Positions 33,000 through 45,553 of a stretch of DNA of 64,000 bases are shown piece by piece. A program made the position numbers and the translations under genes. Origin of the DNA: Liolophura sinensis (Eukaryota; Mollusca; Polyplacophora; Chitonida; Chitonidae). The stretch covers positions 372,001-436,000 of the forward strand of contig NW_027017955.1 of the NCBI RefSeq assembly GCF_032854445.1, written 5' to 3'. Each line of letters opens with the position of its first letter. Within the stretch, counting starts at the first letter, position 1. The notes under the pieces are model-generated. The model worked only from the letters and a program-made list of their open reading frames with translations. It did no database searches and was not told the origin of the DNA.

Positions 33000-35900
33000 T
33001 CACAGCTTTCCTGCCATACCAATGGTAGAGAGAAAATCAAAAATAGTATCACTTTCTACAGAATTGAAAAGTTCTGAAAGAGAGCTCACGTGATAAAAGG
33101 AATCTCGTACAGGAGCAAAGTCGCCACAGTCAAGCAATATGTGCTTGACTGTGAACCGTTGATCACAAGCAAAGCAATGAGGAGCATCTTCTCCTTTCAA
33201 CAAATACCCATGCGTAGCACGTGTGTGACCGATACGACACCTCCTCAAAATGCAAGAGCGGAGACGATGCCGTGAAAGGGAAGGCGCTGGACCAACAAAC
33301 TGACGAATATCATGCAGTTTGTTGGTTGTCTGGTCATCCCATTGAGCCTGAAACAAGCGCTTGATATAGGAGCAAATAAGTGAACGCAAGTCCGAATATG
33401 GAACGTCAGTTTGGGTAGTAACGGAATGCAAAGCCGCCTTCGCGGCTTCATCTGCAGCAGTATTTCCAGGGATATCCATATGCCCTGGCACCCAACAAAA
33501 GACAATGATAAAGTCTTCATTAAGTCGTTTAAACATCTCCCTGATAGACGGAATGTCTGGATGTACAGGCGAACTAACCCAAATTGCCTGGAGGCAGCAA
33601 AGGGAGTCAGAGCAGATGAGAACTCTGCTACCTCCTAGCTTTGGAATGGACCGAAGTGCGCACAAAATTGCCTTGGTTTCTGCAGTAAATACAGAACAGG
33701 AATTTGGAAACCGAGTTGAAATGGTTCTAGGCCCAAGGACAGCGGCAGAAGCCACGCCATCATCATTCTTGGAACCGTCAGTGAATATGCGGTGATAAAA
33801 TGGATACTTTGAACACATATTACTAAACTCCTGCTGGTATACTAAAGGGTTGGTGGAAGAATTCTTCAGGGAGGAGAGCGAGGTATCAACCTGAGGCTCA
33901 GGACATAACCACGGTGGATCTTCCTGGATGCGTATGGGGGTGATAGTATCCAGCCCAAGTCCAGCTGCTTGCACGTGTTCCTGAATGCGGACACCCAGTG
34001 GAGGAAAAATGGATGGCTTCTGAGCATATAAGTCTTCAAATTCCGGATGGAAGACACAATCAAAGGCCGGGTTGGATGGATTGGCTCTAAGCTTGGTGAT
34101 ATACTGTAAGGATGGTTCAGTTCTTCGAAGCTCCGGGGGAGGCTCGTTTGCCTCAACATACAGACTCTCCACAGGAGAGGTACGGAAAGCACCTAAGCAC
34201 AACCGTAGGGCCTGGTGATGTATAGTATTGAGTTTCTTCAACTGGGAGCGCGACGGACCTCCATAAACACTGCAGGCATAGTCTAGCTTAGAACGAATCA
34301 GTGCTCGATAGAGCTGAAGTAGGGTTTCGTGATCCCCTCCCCATCGAGCACTAGAGACAACCTTCAAAATATTAAGCGCCTTTAGGCATCTGGCTCTAAG
34401 ATAATTAATGTGAGATTTAAATGTAAGGTGGTTATCGAAGATCACCCCGAGGAATTTTGCCTCCGGCACAACCTTGATGGGAGACCCATCTAAAAATACC
34501 TTGGGGTCTTCATGGGGGAAGTACTTCCGACAAAAGTGTACACAGTCTTCGACTTGGAGAACTTAAATCCGTTCTCCAGTGCCCAGGCATGGATTTTGTT
34601 AAGACAAATCTGCAGCTGTCTCTCAATGGTGTGCATACCTTTGCCTCGACAAGAGATACCAAGATCGTCCACAAAAAGGGACGCATTCATACTAGGAGAT
34701 AAAACTCTGGCAAGGCTATTAATCTTACTGCTAAAGAGAGTAACTGATAAAATGCTGCCTTGAGGAACCCCCTGATCTTGTTCAAAGTAGTCAGATAGGG
34801 TAGCCCCAACCCGAACTTGGAAGTGACGATGGTCTAAGAATTTACGAATAAAGTCAGGAAGCCGACCTCTAAGTCCAAATCCATGCATATCTTTCAGAAT
34901 GCCATATTTCCAAGTAGTGTCATATGCTTTTTCCAGATCAAAAAAGACAGATACGACATGGTCACGATTAACGATACCGTTCTTAATAAAGCATTCTAGA
35001 CGAACAAGGTGATCAACAGTACTGCGATTCCTTCGAAATCCACATTGAATGTCGCTTATCAACTCATTAGTCTCCAAAATCCACACCATGCGATCGTTAA
35101 TCATCCTCTCCATAGTCTTGCATACACAACTGGTTAAGGAAATAGGACGATAGTTATTTGGATCGGTAGAATCCTTTCCGGGCTTTGGGATGGGGACAAT
35201 AATAGCGTTTTGCCATGAGGCAGGAAAATTCCCGGAAATCCAAATGGTATTAAAAATTCCAAGAAGCACCCTCAAACAAGGAAGATTCTGGAAGGTGTCG
35301 TAAAAGCTGATAGTGGATATCATCTGGCCCTGGAGTTGAATCATGGGCCTTGCTCAGGGATGCGGATAGTTCATGTAGAGAAAATGTAGCATTGTAGGAT
35401 TCTTCATTTGAGGATGTAAAATCAAGATAACTTGCCTCGGTCCGTTCCTTGTCACGCTGGAACTGAGGCAAGTAATTATCTGAAGACGAATGGTGCGCAA
35501 AAGAAGCGCCCAACCTATTGGCTATGTCAAGTTTTTCTGTCAAAGAATTATTCCCGTCTTTAAGATGATTGACAGTGACATTGGATCCCTTGCCTTTGCA
35601 GTGGATCATATTCCAGACTTTTGACATAGGGGTACGATGATTAATCTTAGAAACATAACGTTTCCAAGAGTCACGTTTGGACTGTTTGATAGTCCTACAA
35701 GCTTTAGCTCCAGTACGCCTAACATCGTCTAAATTACCGGGAGATGGTCTACATCGGTACACGCGCTCAGCACGTTTCCTGAAACGCCTAGCTCGTTTAC
35801 AGTCCTCCGTGAACCACGGTTTCTTAATACAGGGAACCGCACAAGATTTCGGGATACATTTGGAGGATACATTTGGAGGCTACATCGATTAGCTGATCCG

Positions 35901-36682
35901 AGAATAACTGGATAGGATCAACTGCATCAAGAAAAAGGTCGCTAGTAAGTGTTTCACCACACAGAACAGCAAAGCGGGGCCAGTCTGCTTAATCATAATT
36001 AAAGCGTGGAAGGGAGGAAGATACCGGCTCCTCAAGGGTAAGTATGGTGGGGAAGTGGTCGCTTCCGCACAGATCATCATGGACGCTCCAGCTGAATTCC
36101 GATCTTAGCCCTGCATCAGCCAGAGCTAAATCAAGGATCGAATAAATGCCCTTTGCAGGATGAAGGTAAGTATGTGTGCCATCATTTAAGTCGCATAGAG
36201 AGTTATTAGATATAAAATCCTCCAATACAGAGCCCTTCTGGTTACGTTTAGAGTCACCCCAGAGAACACTATGGGCATTAAAGTCACCCCAAAGAAGGCA
36301 CGGTGTAGGTAATTGATCACATAGATTTTGCAGCTCTTGTTGGTGAAGAGTAGAAGAAGGTGGTATATAAATACAACAGATTGTTAATACTATACCCAGT
36401 ATGATACGCACTGCCACCGCCTGCAAATCGGTGTTCAGTGCCATTTTATTGTGTATTACACCCTGCCTAATCAAAAGAGAAGAACCCCCTGATGCCTTTT
36501 CCATTCGTAGACGTGACAACAGCGTGATGACATACATAACCTCGACATTGATAACTAGGATCAGTCAGAGTTTCCTGCAAGTTAAAAGCTATAGGACTGA
36601 GGTCTTGAGCTAACATCTGGAGCTCTGCGAGGTTATACCTCAATCCTCTACAGTTCCACTGTAAGATCTTTGTAGTAGCCAT
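33000..36682 (-). pseudogene. LINE B ORF2 (unit 2 copy)
   Basis: Same lesions as 1051-4733 and the same amino-acid variants as unit 1 (Phe near 34005, His near 33427). Confidence 0.92.
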
Positions 36683-36691
36683 TATTAATAT

Positions 36692-37407
36692 TTATTTACT
36701 CTTTTTCTTTTTTCTGGACTTCTTATACATCGCTGCCCTACGCTCAGCAAAATCCTCCTGTGACAACGTTATCAACATCCTCTGCTTTTTAGCCTTGTCA
36801 ACTTTAGAGTCTCGTCGCAATGTGCGATAATACGACCCCACGGATGTTGAGACAGGTACCAAGACCTCATCCTTGCCATTGGTATAGGCAGGCAAGTCTT
36901 CGGGTGCATCCATTTCCGAAAGAGATTCCTCCATATTGGATTCTCCACCAGTCCTAGACATATCAGATTGCTGAGAGCTTCCCTGAGGATCAAGGCAATG
37001 TGCTATATCTCTAGTGTCTAACTGTGACATTGTAGACGGGTCAGGACTGAACGTGCTACCCCATAAGGACGGGCTCTTACCAAGTGCACCTTTGGAGGGC
37101 ATCACGCCACTGGATTGCGTCTCCTTAATGCAGGATGGCGTTGTATCCGAAATTTCTGACGATCAAGAGGTAAGGAGGAATTCGAGATTTGACTCATACC
37201 GACAACCCACTCCGGGCTATTTGATGTCTGAGATGCCTCGCAAAGGCTCTGGGGCCCACCTACTACTGGCGATTCGCTTAACTTCCTTACCTTATTTGTA
37301 GCACTCTCCAGCTTCCTCGTTGTCAGCAGCAGAGTTATCCAAAGTCCCTTTATTTTGTTGACTGGAAGGAACAGACTCGGCAGAAACCCCAATTTCCATA
37401 TCATCCC
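36692..37407 (-). pseudogene. LINE B ORF1 C-terminal part (unit 2 copy)
   Basis: Same remnant as 4743-5458, with the ancestral Val in SESPVVGGP. Confidence 0.7.
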
Positions 37408-37791
37408 GCAAAGGTTCTACACAGTCAACTCTATATATGATTTATTTGACAGCATCGCTGGCGATGTTGTCATCAATTATTTGAAGGCCATTGGCCTTTA
37501 TCATAAAATATAAATTTTAATTGTCATAAATATCTGTAGATAAACAGTTATATACATATAGATTTATACATGTGCTATAACCCTGGTTTTCGAGTTTTAA
37601 CTCTTATTTTTCTTTTATACGATTTTAAACATGTCTGTACTTTTTGTTTTACTTTTGATGTTCATATTATCATATCGAAAACCTTAACCGTCTCGCGTTT
37701 TCACCTTGTTCTCGCCACGATATGGCTGAAATATTGCCGATGTGGCGTTAAGCCATAATCATTCATTCATTCATTCATTCCATATCATCCC
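37394..37791 (+). mobile_element. 5'-truncated LINE A insertion in LINE B (unit 2 copy)
   Basis: A fragment 37408-37777 with 14-bp flanking duplications. Confidence 0.92.
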
Positions 37792-38426
37792 CATGTCCCT
37801 GACTATAATTACCATCATCATCTCCTCGACCTTCACCCCCGTGGGGTTTCCGGGGTGATAAGAATAGGGCCTCAGCCCTCTAGGCAAGCTTGTCGTAAAA
37901 GTCGACTAACCTAGAGCTCTCCTGTGTGAGCCCGGTGAATATAATAGGCTCACATCTTCTCGGTTGTGTGAGAGGCAACCGGGGAGCGACCTGTTTTCCG
38001 TGGGTTGCGACCCGTAATCTCCGAGGACGGGATCCTGGTGGCTGAGGGTGGGTTGGTCTTGCGAGATCCTCCGCTTTGGCCCTTACTTGGAGTGAAACGG
38101 GAGGTCGGATGGGCCCGGTCCGATCAATCGGCTTGGTCATGTCTTGCCTCTACGTGGTTCCAATTGCCTCAATAACAGCATATCGTTTGGCGAACAAATA
38201 TTATTTCTGAAATATCGTTTGTAGGACTACGTTTTGAGGCGGTGGCTCATGGGTCAATCGAGTAGATTGAATTTAACCTGTTGGTATAAATCAATCTGTT
38301 CGAGTATACCTCATATGGAATCCTTGGTGCCTTTCCTGCTGGGTATCCCCAGGTTCAGACATCGCCCTTGTTGGCCCTCCGTGGTGGGTGGGGAACATAT
38401 GGGCTGAATTTTATATACATATTGCC

Positions 38427-39788
38427 ATGTCATCTATAAACCTTAATTCGAATGTTTTAAATCTAAATACCAGGTCTTCCTCTCAGCCGATTTCAAGCGC
38501 TGACAAAAAGAGGAAATTAGAGGTTTTGTCGGATTCGGCTGATAACGGACAGGACAGCTGGCCGGCCTTTATCGTTCTCTCAACAAAGAGTGAACAAAAG
38601 CCGGCCTCCAAAATTCATCCATTTGTACTGAAAAGGGCCCTGCAGGGTTCAGCAGGTACATTAAAAAACGTCAAGAAATTACGATCCGGAGACATTCTTA
38701 TTGAATGTTTCCGGAAACAACAGTCCATAAATTTATTAGCTTTAAACAAAATAAATGATATTCCTGTGTATACATCCCCCCATAACTCCCTGAACAGCTG
38801 TCAGGGAATTATACGTGACAGAGATCAGGATATCATTGATCTATCAGAAGAAGAAATCTGCACTGAACTGAAGTCACAAGGTGTTACCAGAGTGAAACGC
38901 TTCAATATGAAGAAATCTGGTAACATCATTAAACTAAATACATATCTTCTCACCTTCAACAGTAAATCTATTCCGTCATATATTTACATTGGCCCGTATA
39001 GGGTTGGTGTGGACTTATATATACCTAACCCAACACGTTGTTTCAAGTGTCAAAAGTTTGGCCATGGCAAGGGCCAGTGTAAAAATAAACTGATTTGTTT
39101 CCGGTGCGGCAGCGAGGGTCATGATGGTTTCGACTGCAGCAGCACAGCAAAGTGCTGCAATTGTGGTGGAGATCACATGGCCTCCTCTAGGGACTGCCCA
39201 CTTTTTGTAAAAGAAAAACAAATAATCACAATAAAGACTAAAAACAATATATCATATCAGGAGGCCCGGAAATTGGTCTCCCCTCCTAACATTTCACTGC
39301 AGACTTCATTTGCCAATGCGGTCAAGCGAGTAGCATCTGTTGCTACTCAAACATCAATGACTTGGCCCATTGGAAACCAGAAACCATGTCTTATTTCTGT
39401 TGAACCTACTGTTCGACCTGCTTTTAATACGTCCTCAACCCAGACTGCCTCAATACAACAGATCAAACCAGCCAATAACACTGACCAACCCGATATTCCT
39501 AAACCTAGTCAACCTAAAAACAAAAATGTGTCCGAAAATAAACCTCAAAATAAAAACAATAAACCTAGTAAACCCAGTGGCCCAACAGAGCGTCCCTCTA
39601 AGGCCACTGGGGACCCTGTCCAAACTTATAATAAATTTGGACCGTTGGAGGACGTTGGTTTTTCAACATCAGATTCGGATGTGATGGATACATCACCCGC
39701 ACCAGGGAGATCTAACAGCCGATCTCCCAGGATGGGTCGTCCACGGTCCAAACATAAAGAAAAATCTCCTATACGTCTCCCTCCGTAA
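38427..39788 (+). CDS. LINE A ORF1 (unit 2 copy)
   Basis: Intact 453-codon frame with three zinc knuckles and TAATG overlap with ORF2. Confidence 0.88.
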   Translation: MSSINLNSNVLNLNTRSSSQPISSADKKRKLEVLSDSADNGQDSWPAFIVLSTKSEQKPASKIHPFVLKRALQGSAGTLKNVKKLRSGDILIECFRKQQSINLLALNKINDIPVYTSPHNSLNSCQGIIRDRDQDIIDLSEEEICTELKSQGVTRVKRFNMKKSGNIIKLNTYLLTFNSKSIPSYIYIGPYRVGVDLYIPNPTRCFKCQKFGHGKGQCKNKLICFRCGSEGHDGFDCSSTAKCCNCGGDHMASSRDCPLFVKEKQIITIKTKNNISYQEARKLVSPPNISLQTSFANAVKRVASVATQTSMTWPIGNQKPCLISVEPTVRPAFNTSSTQTASIQQIKPANNTDQPDIPKPSQPKNKNVSENKPQNKNNKPSKPSGPTERPSKATGDPVQTYNKFGPLEDVGFSTSDSDVMDTSPAPGRSNSRSPRMGRPRSKHKEKSPIRLPP

Positions 39789-40165
39789 TGGCGATATACG
39801 ACAAAATTATACAGTGGAATTGTCGAGGCCTTAAGGTCAATTTTATTGAAATAACACAGCTTGTTCAATCATTAAATCCTATAGCCCTGTGTCTTCAGGA
39901 AACTCATTTGAAAACATCTGACAAAGATAAAATAACTCTTAAAAATTACTCATTATACAGTACGTACTCTAATGAAGAAGATCGAGCTGCAGGCGGCACC
40001 TCTATCTTCGTCAATAACAATGTTATTCACAGCCCTGTTGCTCTGGATACAGAGCTTCAGGCTGTGGCCGTTCGTGTTTCATTATGTGAAACAATCACAT
40101 TATGTTCAGTGTATATTCCCCCGAACATTTCTTTGTCAGCTTTGCAGTTACATAATTTAAAAGAA
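39788..40165 (+). pseudogene. LINE A ORF2 N-terminal fragment (unit 2 copy)
   Basis: First 126 endonuclease codons, cut at the third copy of the duplication junction (40165/40166). Confidence 0.9.
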
Positions 40166-42154
40166 TGAATGAATGAATGATTATGGCTTAACGCCACATC
40201 GGCAATATTTCAGCCATACCGTGGCGAGAACAAGGTGAAAGCAAGAGACGGTTAGGGTTTTCGATATGACAATATGAACACCAAAAGTAAAACAAAAAGT
40301 ACAGACGTGATTAAAATCGAATAAAAGAAAAATAAGATTTAAAACTCGAAAACCAGGGTTAGAGTACATGTATAAATATATATAACTGTTTATCTATAGA
40401 TATCCATGACAATTAAAATTTATATTTTATGATATAGGCCAATGGCCTTCAAACAATTTATGACAACATCGCCAGCGATGCTGTCAAACAAATCATATAT
40501 AGAGTGGACTGTGTAGAATCTCTGCCGAACATGGGCAAAGTCTACACAGTCAACCAGAATATGTTTGATGCCATATTGAGCATCACATCCAACACACTCG
40601 GGAGCACTGCTCCCATCCAAGATGAAATTGTGTGTCAGATGAGAATGTCCAATACGGCATCTGGTTAAAACGACTTGGTCTCTACGAGACATATCAAATG
40701 TATATGAATTATAGCCAATGACCGGATGAATGGCATGCAGTTTATTATGGACCTGCAAGTTCCATTCACCCTGCCAAAGGCCACGAATATATTTAAGAAT
40801 ATTGGACTTCATGTCAGTATAAGGGATTTTTATCTTAGATATGGGTTTATTTAGGGCAGCTTTCGCCTCCCTGTCTGCGACTGTGTTTCCATGGATACCA
40901 ATATGACTTGGTATCCAGCAGAATATAATATCTTTACCTCTTCTAATTAATTTCCTATGTATAGCTAAAATTTGAAGGATCAAGGGATTTTTAAATTTAT
41001 TATTCTGTATTGCCAATAGGCAAGACAACGAGTCAGTGCATATCATTGCCCTCTGGGCACACCCAGAAGAAACATATGATAAGGCCAGGAGTATACCTCT
41101 GGCCTCGGCAGAGAATATTGAAGAAGAGGATGGAAGACGAAAGGAAGAGACTCGCTGCTCCATGACAGCCGCAGTCGCAACCCTGTCCCCATCCTTCAAC
41201 CCGTCAGTATATATAAATTTATAATCCATATAATTAGCTTTAATTTCAGCAAAACCTTGCTGAATTATAAGAGAATTTATATTCGATTTATTATATTTAC
41301 GTAGATCAAATATTAGTTTAGGTTGTGGGAGAAGCCATGGAGGAGACTCCGGAAAAGACACCGGAGCTATATCCTCCAGCTTGATGTTAGCTCCCACAAT
41401 ATGGTCCCGTATACGAAGACCGAACGAAGGGATCTTGTTAGGACATTTAGTATATTTGTCTACATACAATGGATTGAAAACACAGTCGTAGGCAGGGTTT
41501 GTTGGATGTGGTTTAAGCTTTGTAGCATATTGAAGGCTAAGTTTTATACGTCGGTTATATAAAGAAGGCTCATTTGCCTCCACGTATAAACGTTCTACTG
41601 GTGAGGTTCTAAAAGCACCAAGGCTGAGCCTCAAACCTTGGTGATGAACAGGATCCAACATTTTAATGTACGAATTCCTAGCGGAACCGTAAATGATGGA
41701 TCCATAGTCCAATTTAGACCTCACCAGAGAACGATATAAATTAAGTAAAACTGATCGGTCAGCACCCCAATCGGTGCTAGACACGACCTTAATTATATCG
41801 AGAGCCTTTGTACATTTAGCTTTAAGCATTTTTATATGAGGTGTAATTGATATTCGATTTTTTGTCAAAAATAAAACCCCTAAAAATTTATTTTCTCCAA
41901 CAATTTTCACTGGTTTACCAAAAAAATTAAGTTCAGGGTCTAGAGGGAATTTCCGTTGATTACAAAAATGCATACCGACGGTTTTAGATGCGGAAAATCT
42001 AAAACTATTGGCAACTGCCCATTTCTCGATCTTATTGAGACAAAGCTGCAGCTGCCGCTCGATGTTATTCATATTTTAAGCACGGTAGCATATCAGGAAA
42101 TCATCTACATATAAAAAAAACCTCTGTGCCAGATGTCAATGTTATAGCCAAACT
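40166..42154 (-). mobile_element. Inverted 3' part of LINE A (unit 3)
   Basis: Copy of 8217-10205. Confidence 0.88.
40420..42072 (-). pseudogene. LINE A ORF2, RT thumb - RNase H - C-terminus (unit 3 copy)
   Basis: Open 550 codons with the same variants as the unit 2 copy (CPNKIPS, RDHIVG). Confidence 0.88.
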
Positions 42155-42717
42155 AAACTATCAGGCAAAAGAAAGGTGTCACCGTATTTTTTTTCATAAA
42201 AAAAAAGTAAAAGCGCGGTTCCGGGTTTGATTCTAAGCAGGACTTAGTGTATGAATGCATAGTTTCCTCTACCAGAACGCATCGTCACCAACGCAGCAAC
42301 TGGAATTGTGAAATTGCGACCACATGCAAAACGTCCTTTTGAGGCATGGCTCGTGATGCACGTGCGGTAATGTTGCATAAATACTCTTGCTCGAAAGAGA
42401 AGACATTCAGTGACCGAAAAAACACCAACAGTATGCCAAGACTTACGCAAGCGCAACGAGACCAGGCCATCGGTATGTCCACCATGGCAGTCTCGCAACG
42501 TCACATTGCAAGAACGTTCAACTGCAGCCAAACCACCATCAGGAGGTTGTTGATACGCTATCAGCAGACAGGCCAGACCCAAGACAGACCAAGATCGGGA
42601 AGACCGAGGCTGAAGATCGCTACATCCGGCAGATCCACCTCCGAAACGTCAACAGCGGCGACGGCACTAGGCCATGTCATCAGCCCCAGAACAACACTGT
42701 GTCGTCTTCGTTCAACT
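42155..42717 (+). mobile_element. Tc1-type fragment (unit 3)
   Basis: Copy of 10206-10767. The transposase start is at 42433; the longer A run matches unit 2. Confidence 0.7.
42433..42717 (+). pseudogene. Tc1-like transposase N-terminal part (unit 3 copy)
   Basis: Same helix-turn-helix fragment and frameshift as at 10483. Confidence 0.85.
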
Positions 42718-43502
42718 CCCCCGTGGGGTTTCCGGGGTGATAAAAATAGGACGTCAGTCCTCTAGGCAAGCTTGTCGTAAAAGTCGACTAACCTAGAGCT
42801 CTCCTGTGTGAGCCCGGTGAATATAATAGGCTCACATCTTCCCGGTTGTGTGAGAGGCAACTGGGGAGCGACCTGTTTGCCTTGGGTTGCGACCCGTGAT
42901 CAACGAGGACGGGATCCTGGTGGCTGAGGGCGTGTTGGTCTTGCGAGATCCTCACGCCCAACACGTCACTTTGGGCCTTACTTGGGGAGAGACGGGAGGT
43001 CGGATGGGCCCGATCCGATCAATCGGCTTGGTCACGCCTTTCCTCTGCGTGGCCCCAAAATTTCTCCATAACACCACTCAGTAAAGAATAAATGTTATTT
43101 CTGAAATTTTGTTTGCGGTACTACGTTTTCAGGCGGTGGCTCATGGACCAATCGAGTAGTATGTGTCTGATGTGTGACCTTATTAGCCTAATGGGGTTTG
43201 CTTATGGACGTGGAGTCCTTGGTGCGTTTCCTGGTGGGTAACCCCAGGTTCAGGCATCGCCCTTGTTGGCACTCCGTGGGTGGGGTGGGGAACACGTGGG
43301 GTGAATTCGTATTATATATTGATTATGTCTATCCTAACCCTTCCAAACCAAATGTATCTAACAAATAAAATAACCAGGTCTTCCTCTCATCCGACTTCGT
43401 CGAATGCTGACAAAAAGAGGGAGTTAGAGGTTTTGTCAGGCTGCCTTGATAATGCGCAGGATACATGGCCGCCTTTCATCGTTCTCTCAACAAGGAGTGA
43501 AC
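42718..43502 (+). mobile_element. Second LINE A copy, 5' UTR and ORF1 start (unit 3)
   Basis: Copy of 10768-11552. The ORF1 fragment starts at 43325. Confidence 0.82.
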
Positions 43503-43694
43503 AGAATGAATGAATGATTATGGCTTAACGCCACATCGGCAATATTTCAGCCATATCGTGGCGAGAACAAGGTCAAAAAGTGAGATGGTTAAGGTTTTCG
43601 ATATAATAATATGAACACCAAAAGTAAAACAAAAAGTACAGACATGTTTAAAATAGTATGAAAGAAAAATAAGAGTTAAAACTCGAAAACCAGG
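43503..43694 (-). mobile_element. Inverted LINE A 3' UTR fragment (unit 3)
   Basis: Copy of 11553-11744. Confidence 0.82.
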
Positions 43695-44600
43695 GGTTGT
43701 GCCCAGAGGGCAATGATATGCACTGACTCGTTGTCTTGCTTATTGGCAATACAGAACAATAAATTTAAAAATCCCTTGATCCTTCAAATTTTAGCTATAC
43801 AGGAATTAATTAGGAAGCTAATTAGAAGAGGTAAAGATATTATATTCTGCTGGATACCAAGTCATATTGGTATCCATGGAAACACAGTCGCAGACAGGGA
43901 GGCGAAAGCTGCCCTAAATAAACCCATATCTAAGATAAAAATCCCTTATACTGACATGAAGTCCAATATTCTTAAATATATTCGTGGCCTTTGGCAGGGT
44001 GAATGGAACTTGCAGGTCCATAATAAACTGCATGTTATTCATCCGGTCATTGGCTATAATTCATATACACTTGATATGTCTCGTAGAGACCAAGTCGTTT
44101 TAACCAGATGCCATATTGGGCATTCTCGTCTAACGCACAATTTCATACTAGATGGGAGCAGTGCTCCCGAGTGTGTTGGATGTGATGCTCAATATGGCAT
44201 CAAACATATCTTGGTTGACTGTGTCGACTTTGCCCATGTTGGGCAAAGATTCTACACAGTCAACTCTATATATGATTTATTTGACAGCATCGCTGGCGAT
44301 GTTGTCATAAATTATTTGAAGGCCCTTGGCCTATATCATAAAATATAAAATTTAATTGTCACAAATATCTATAGATAAACAGTTATATACATATAGATTG
44401 ATTTACACATATACTATAACCCTGGTTTTCGAGTTTTAACTCTTATTTTTCTTTTATACGATTTTTAACAGGTCTACTTTTTGTTTTACTTTTGATGTTT
44501 ATATTATCATATCGAAAACCTTAACCGTCTCGCGTTTTCACCTTGTTCTCGCCACGATATGGCTGAAATATTGCCAATGTGGGGTTACGCCATATTCATT
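43695..44600 (+). mobile_element. Forward LINE A 3' piece (unit 3)
   Basis: Copy of 11745-12650. The ORF2 C-terminal frame is 43713-44348. Confidence 0.85.
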
Positions 44601-44989
44601 CTAGGTCAGTCGCCTTTCACGACAAGATTATCTGCAGAGTCTATCGGAGCTGGGGCTTAACATATTTCCACTACACACTGCAAGTAGCTTGGGCCGTGGA
44701 AGGCCTAGTCGTGGAAGCAAATGAAAACTGCGGGCCTGTATTCCAACAAATCCGACCAGGGTGTGGGGACCACCAGGTCCTGAGGAAGGATCTACTTTCC
44801 CTATCCCCCTGCGTGCGGTCCAAATAAATGCATTTATTGCGTCAGGTAGAAACCTCAATCCACCAAATCCAGGTCTAACCTGACGCGTTTGACCATAGCA
44901 ATGGAGATGAACCACGCGAGGTGCATACGGCACGCTCTTTCGTGACCCACCACTTCTGCTAGGTCACGTGACCACAAGTTACTGCCCCT
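44601..44989. other. Unassigned spacer (unit 3)
   Basis: Copy of 12651-13039. Confidence 0.5.
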
Positions 44990-45553
44990 CCCCCCGTGGG
45001 ATCTCCGGGGTCATAAGAGTAGGACCCCAGTTCTCTAGGCAAGACTGTCGTACGAGGCGACTAGCTTAGAGTGTGGTTCTGGTGAATAGAATAATTTCAC
45101 AGCCTCCCTGGGCTTGTCGTACAAAGTGAATAAAAGGGTCAACCTGTTTGCCGTGGGTTGCGACCCGTGATAGGGGAGGACGGGATTCTGGTGCCTGAGG
45201 GCGGGTTGGCCTTGCGAGATCCTCACGTATAACAGTCTACTTCGGTCCTTACTTCTGCAAAGACGGCCGGTCGGAGGGCTCGTTCCGAGGTCACGCCAGT
45301 CCGGATGTCCGGGCATCAACCTTCATATATCTCGATTTCGTATAAATTGACTACTTTCCGTGTTGGACGTTTTTAGTGAGATGTTGGGATGTCTGGACGG
45401 TGGTTGCGGGGTCAATCGACTTGGCCGTTTATAGTTTATTAGCCTGGCGGAGTATGAGCGAAGAATCCACCTTACCGAGGATGGCGTAGAACTCTCTGCT
45501 GCTTACCCGCAGGAGGCGTTCCATCGTATATGTAATGGCACTCCGTTGCTGGT
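44990..45553 (+). mobile_element. LINE A-prime 5' UTR (unit 3)
   Basis: Copy of 13040-13603 with a private C-to-T change near 45280. Confidence 0.75.

Larger units (their letters stand above)
32842..37835 (-). mobile_element. LINE family B, inverted (unit 2)
   Basis: Copy of 893-5886, with the nested A fragment at 37408-37777. Confidence 0.88.
24191..40165. repeat. Array unit 2 (complete)
   Basis: A complete 15975-bp unit. The one-base length gain over unit 1 lies in an A run near 26225. It shares B ORF2 variants with unit 1 but A 5' UTR variants (near 38375 and 38411) with unit 3. Confidence 0.95.
37836..40165 (+). mobile_element. LINE A 5' part (unit 2)
   Basis: Copy of 5887-8216. Two base variants close to ORF1 (TTGGCCCTCC near 38375 and GAATTTTATA near 38411) are shared with unit 3 and not with units 0 and 1. 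Confidence 0.88.
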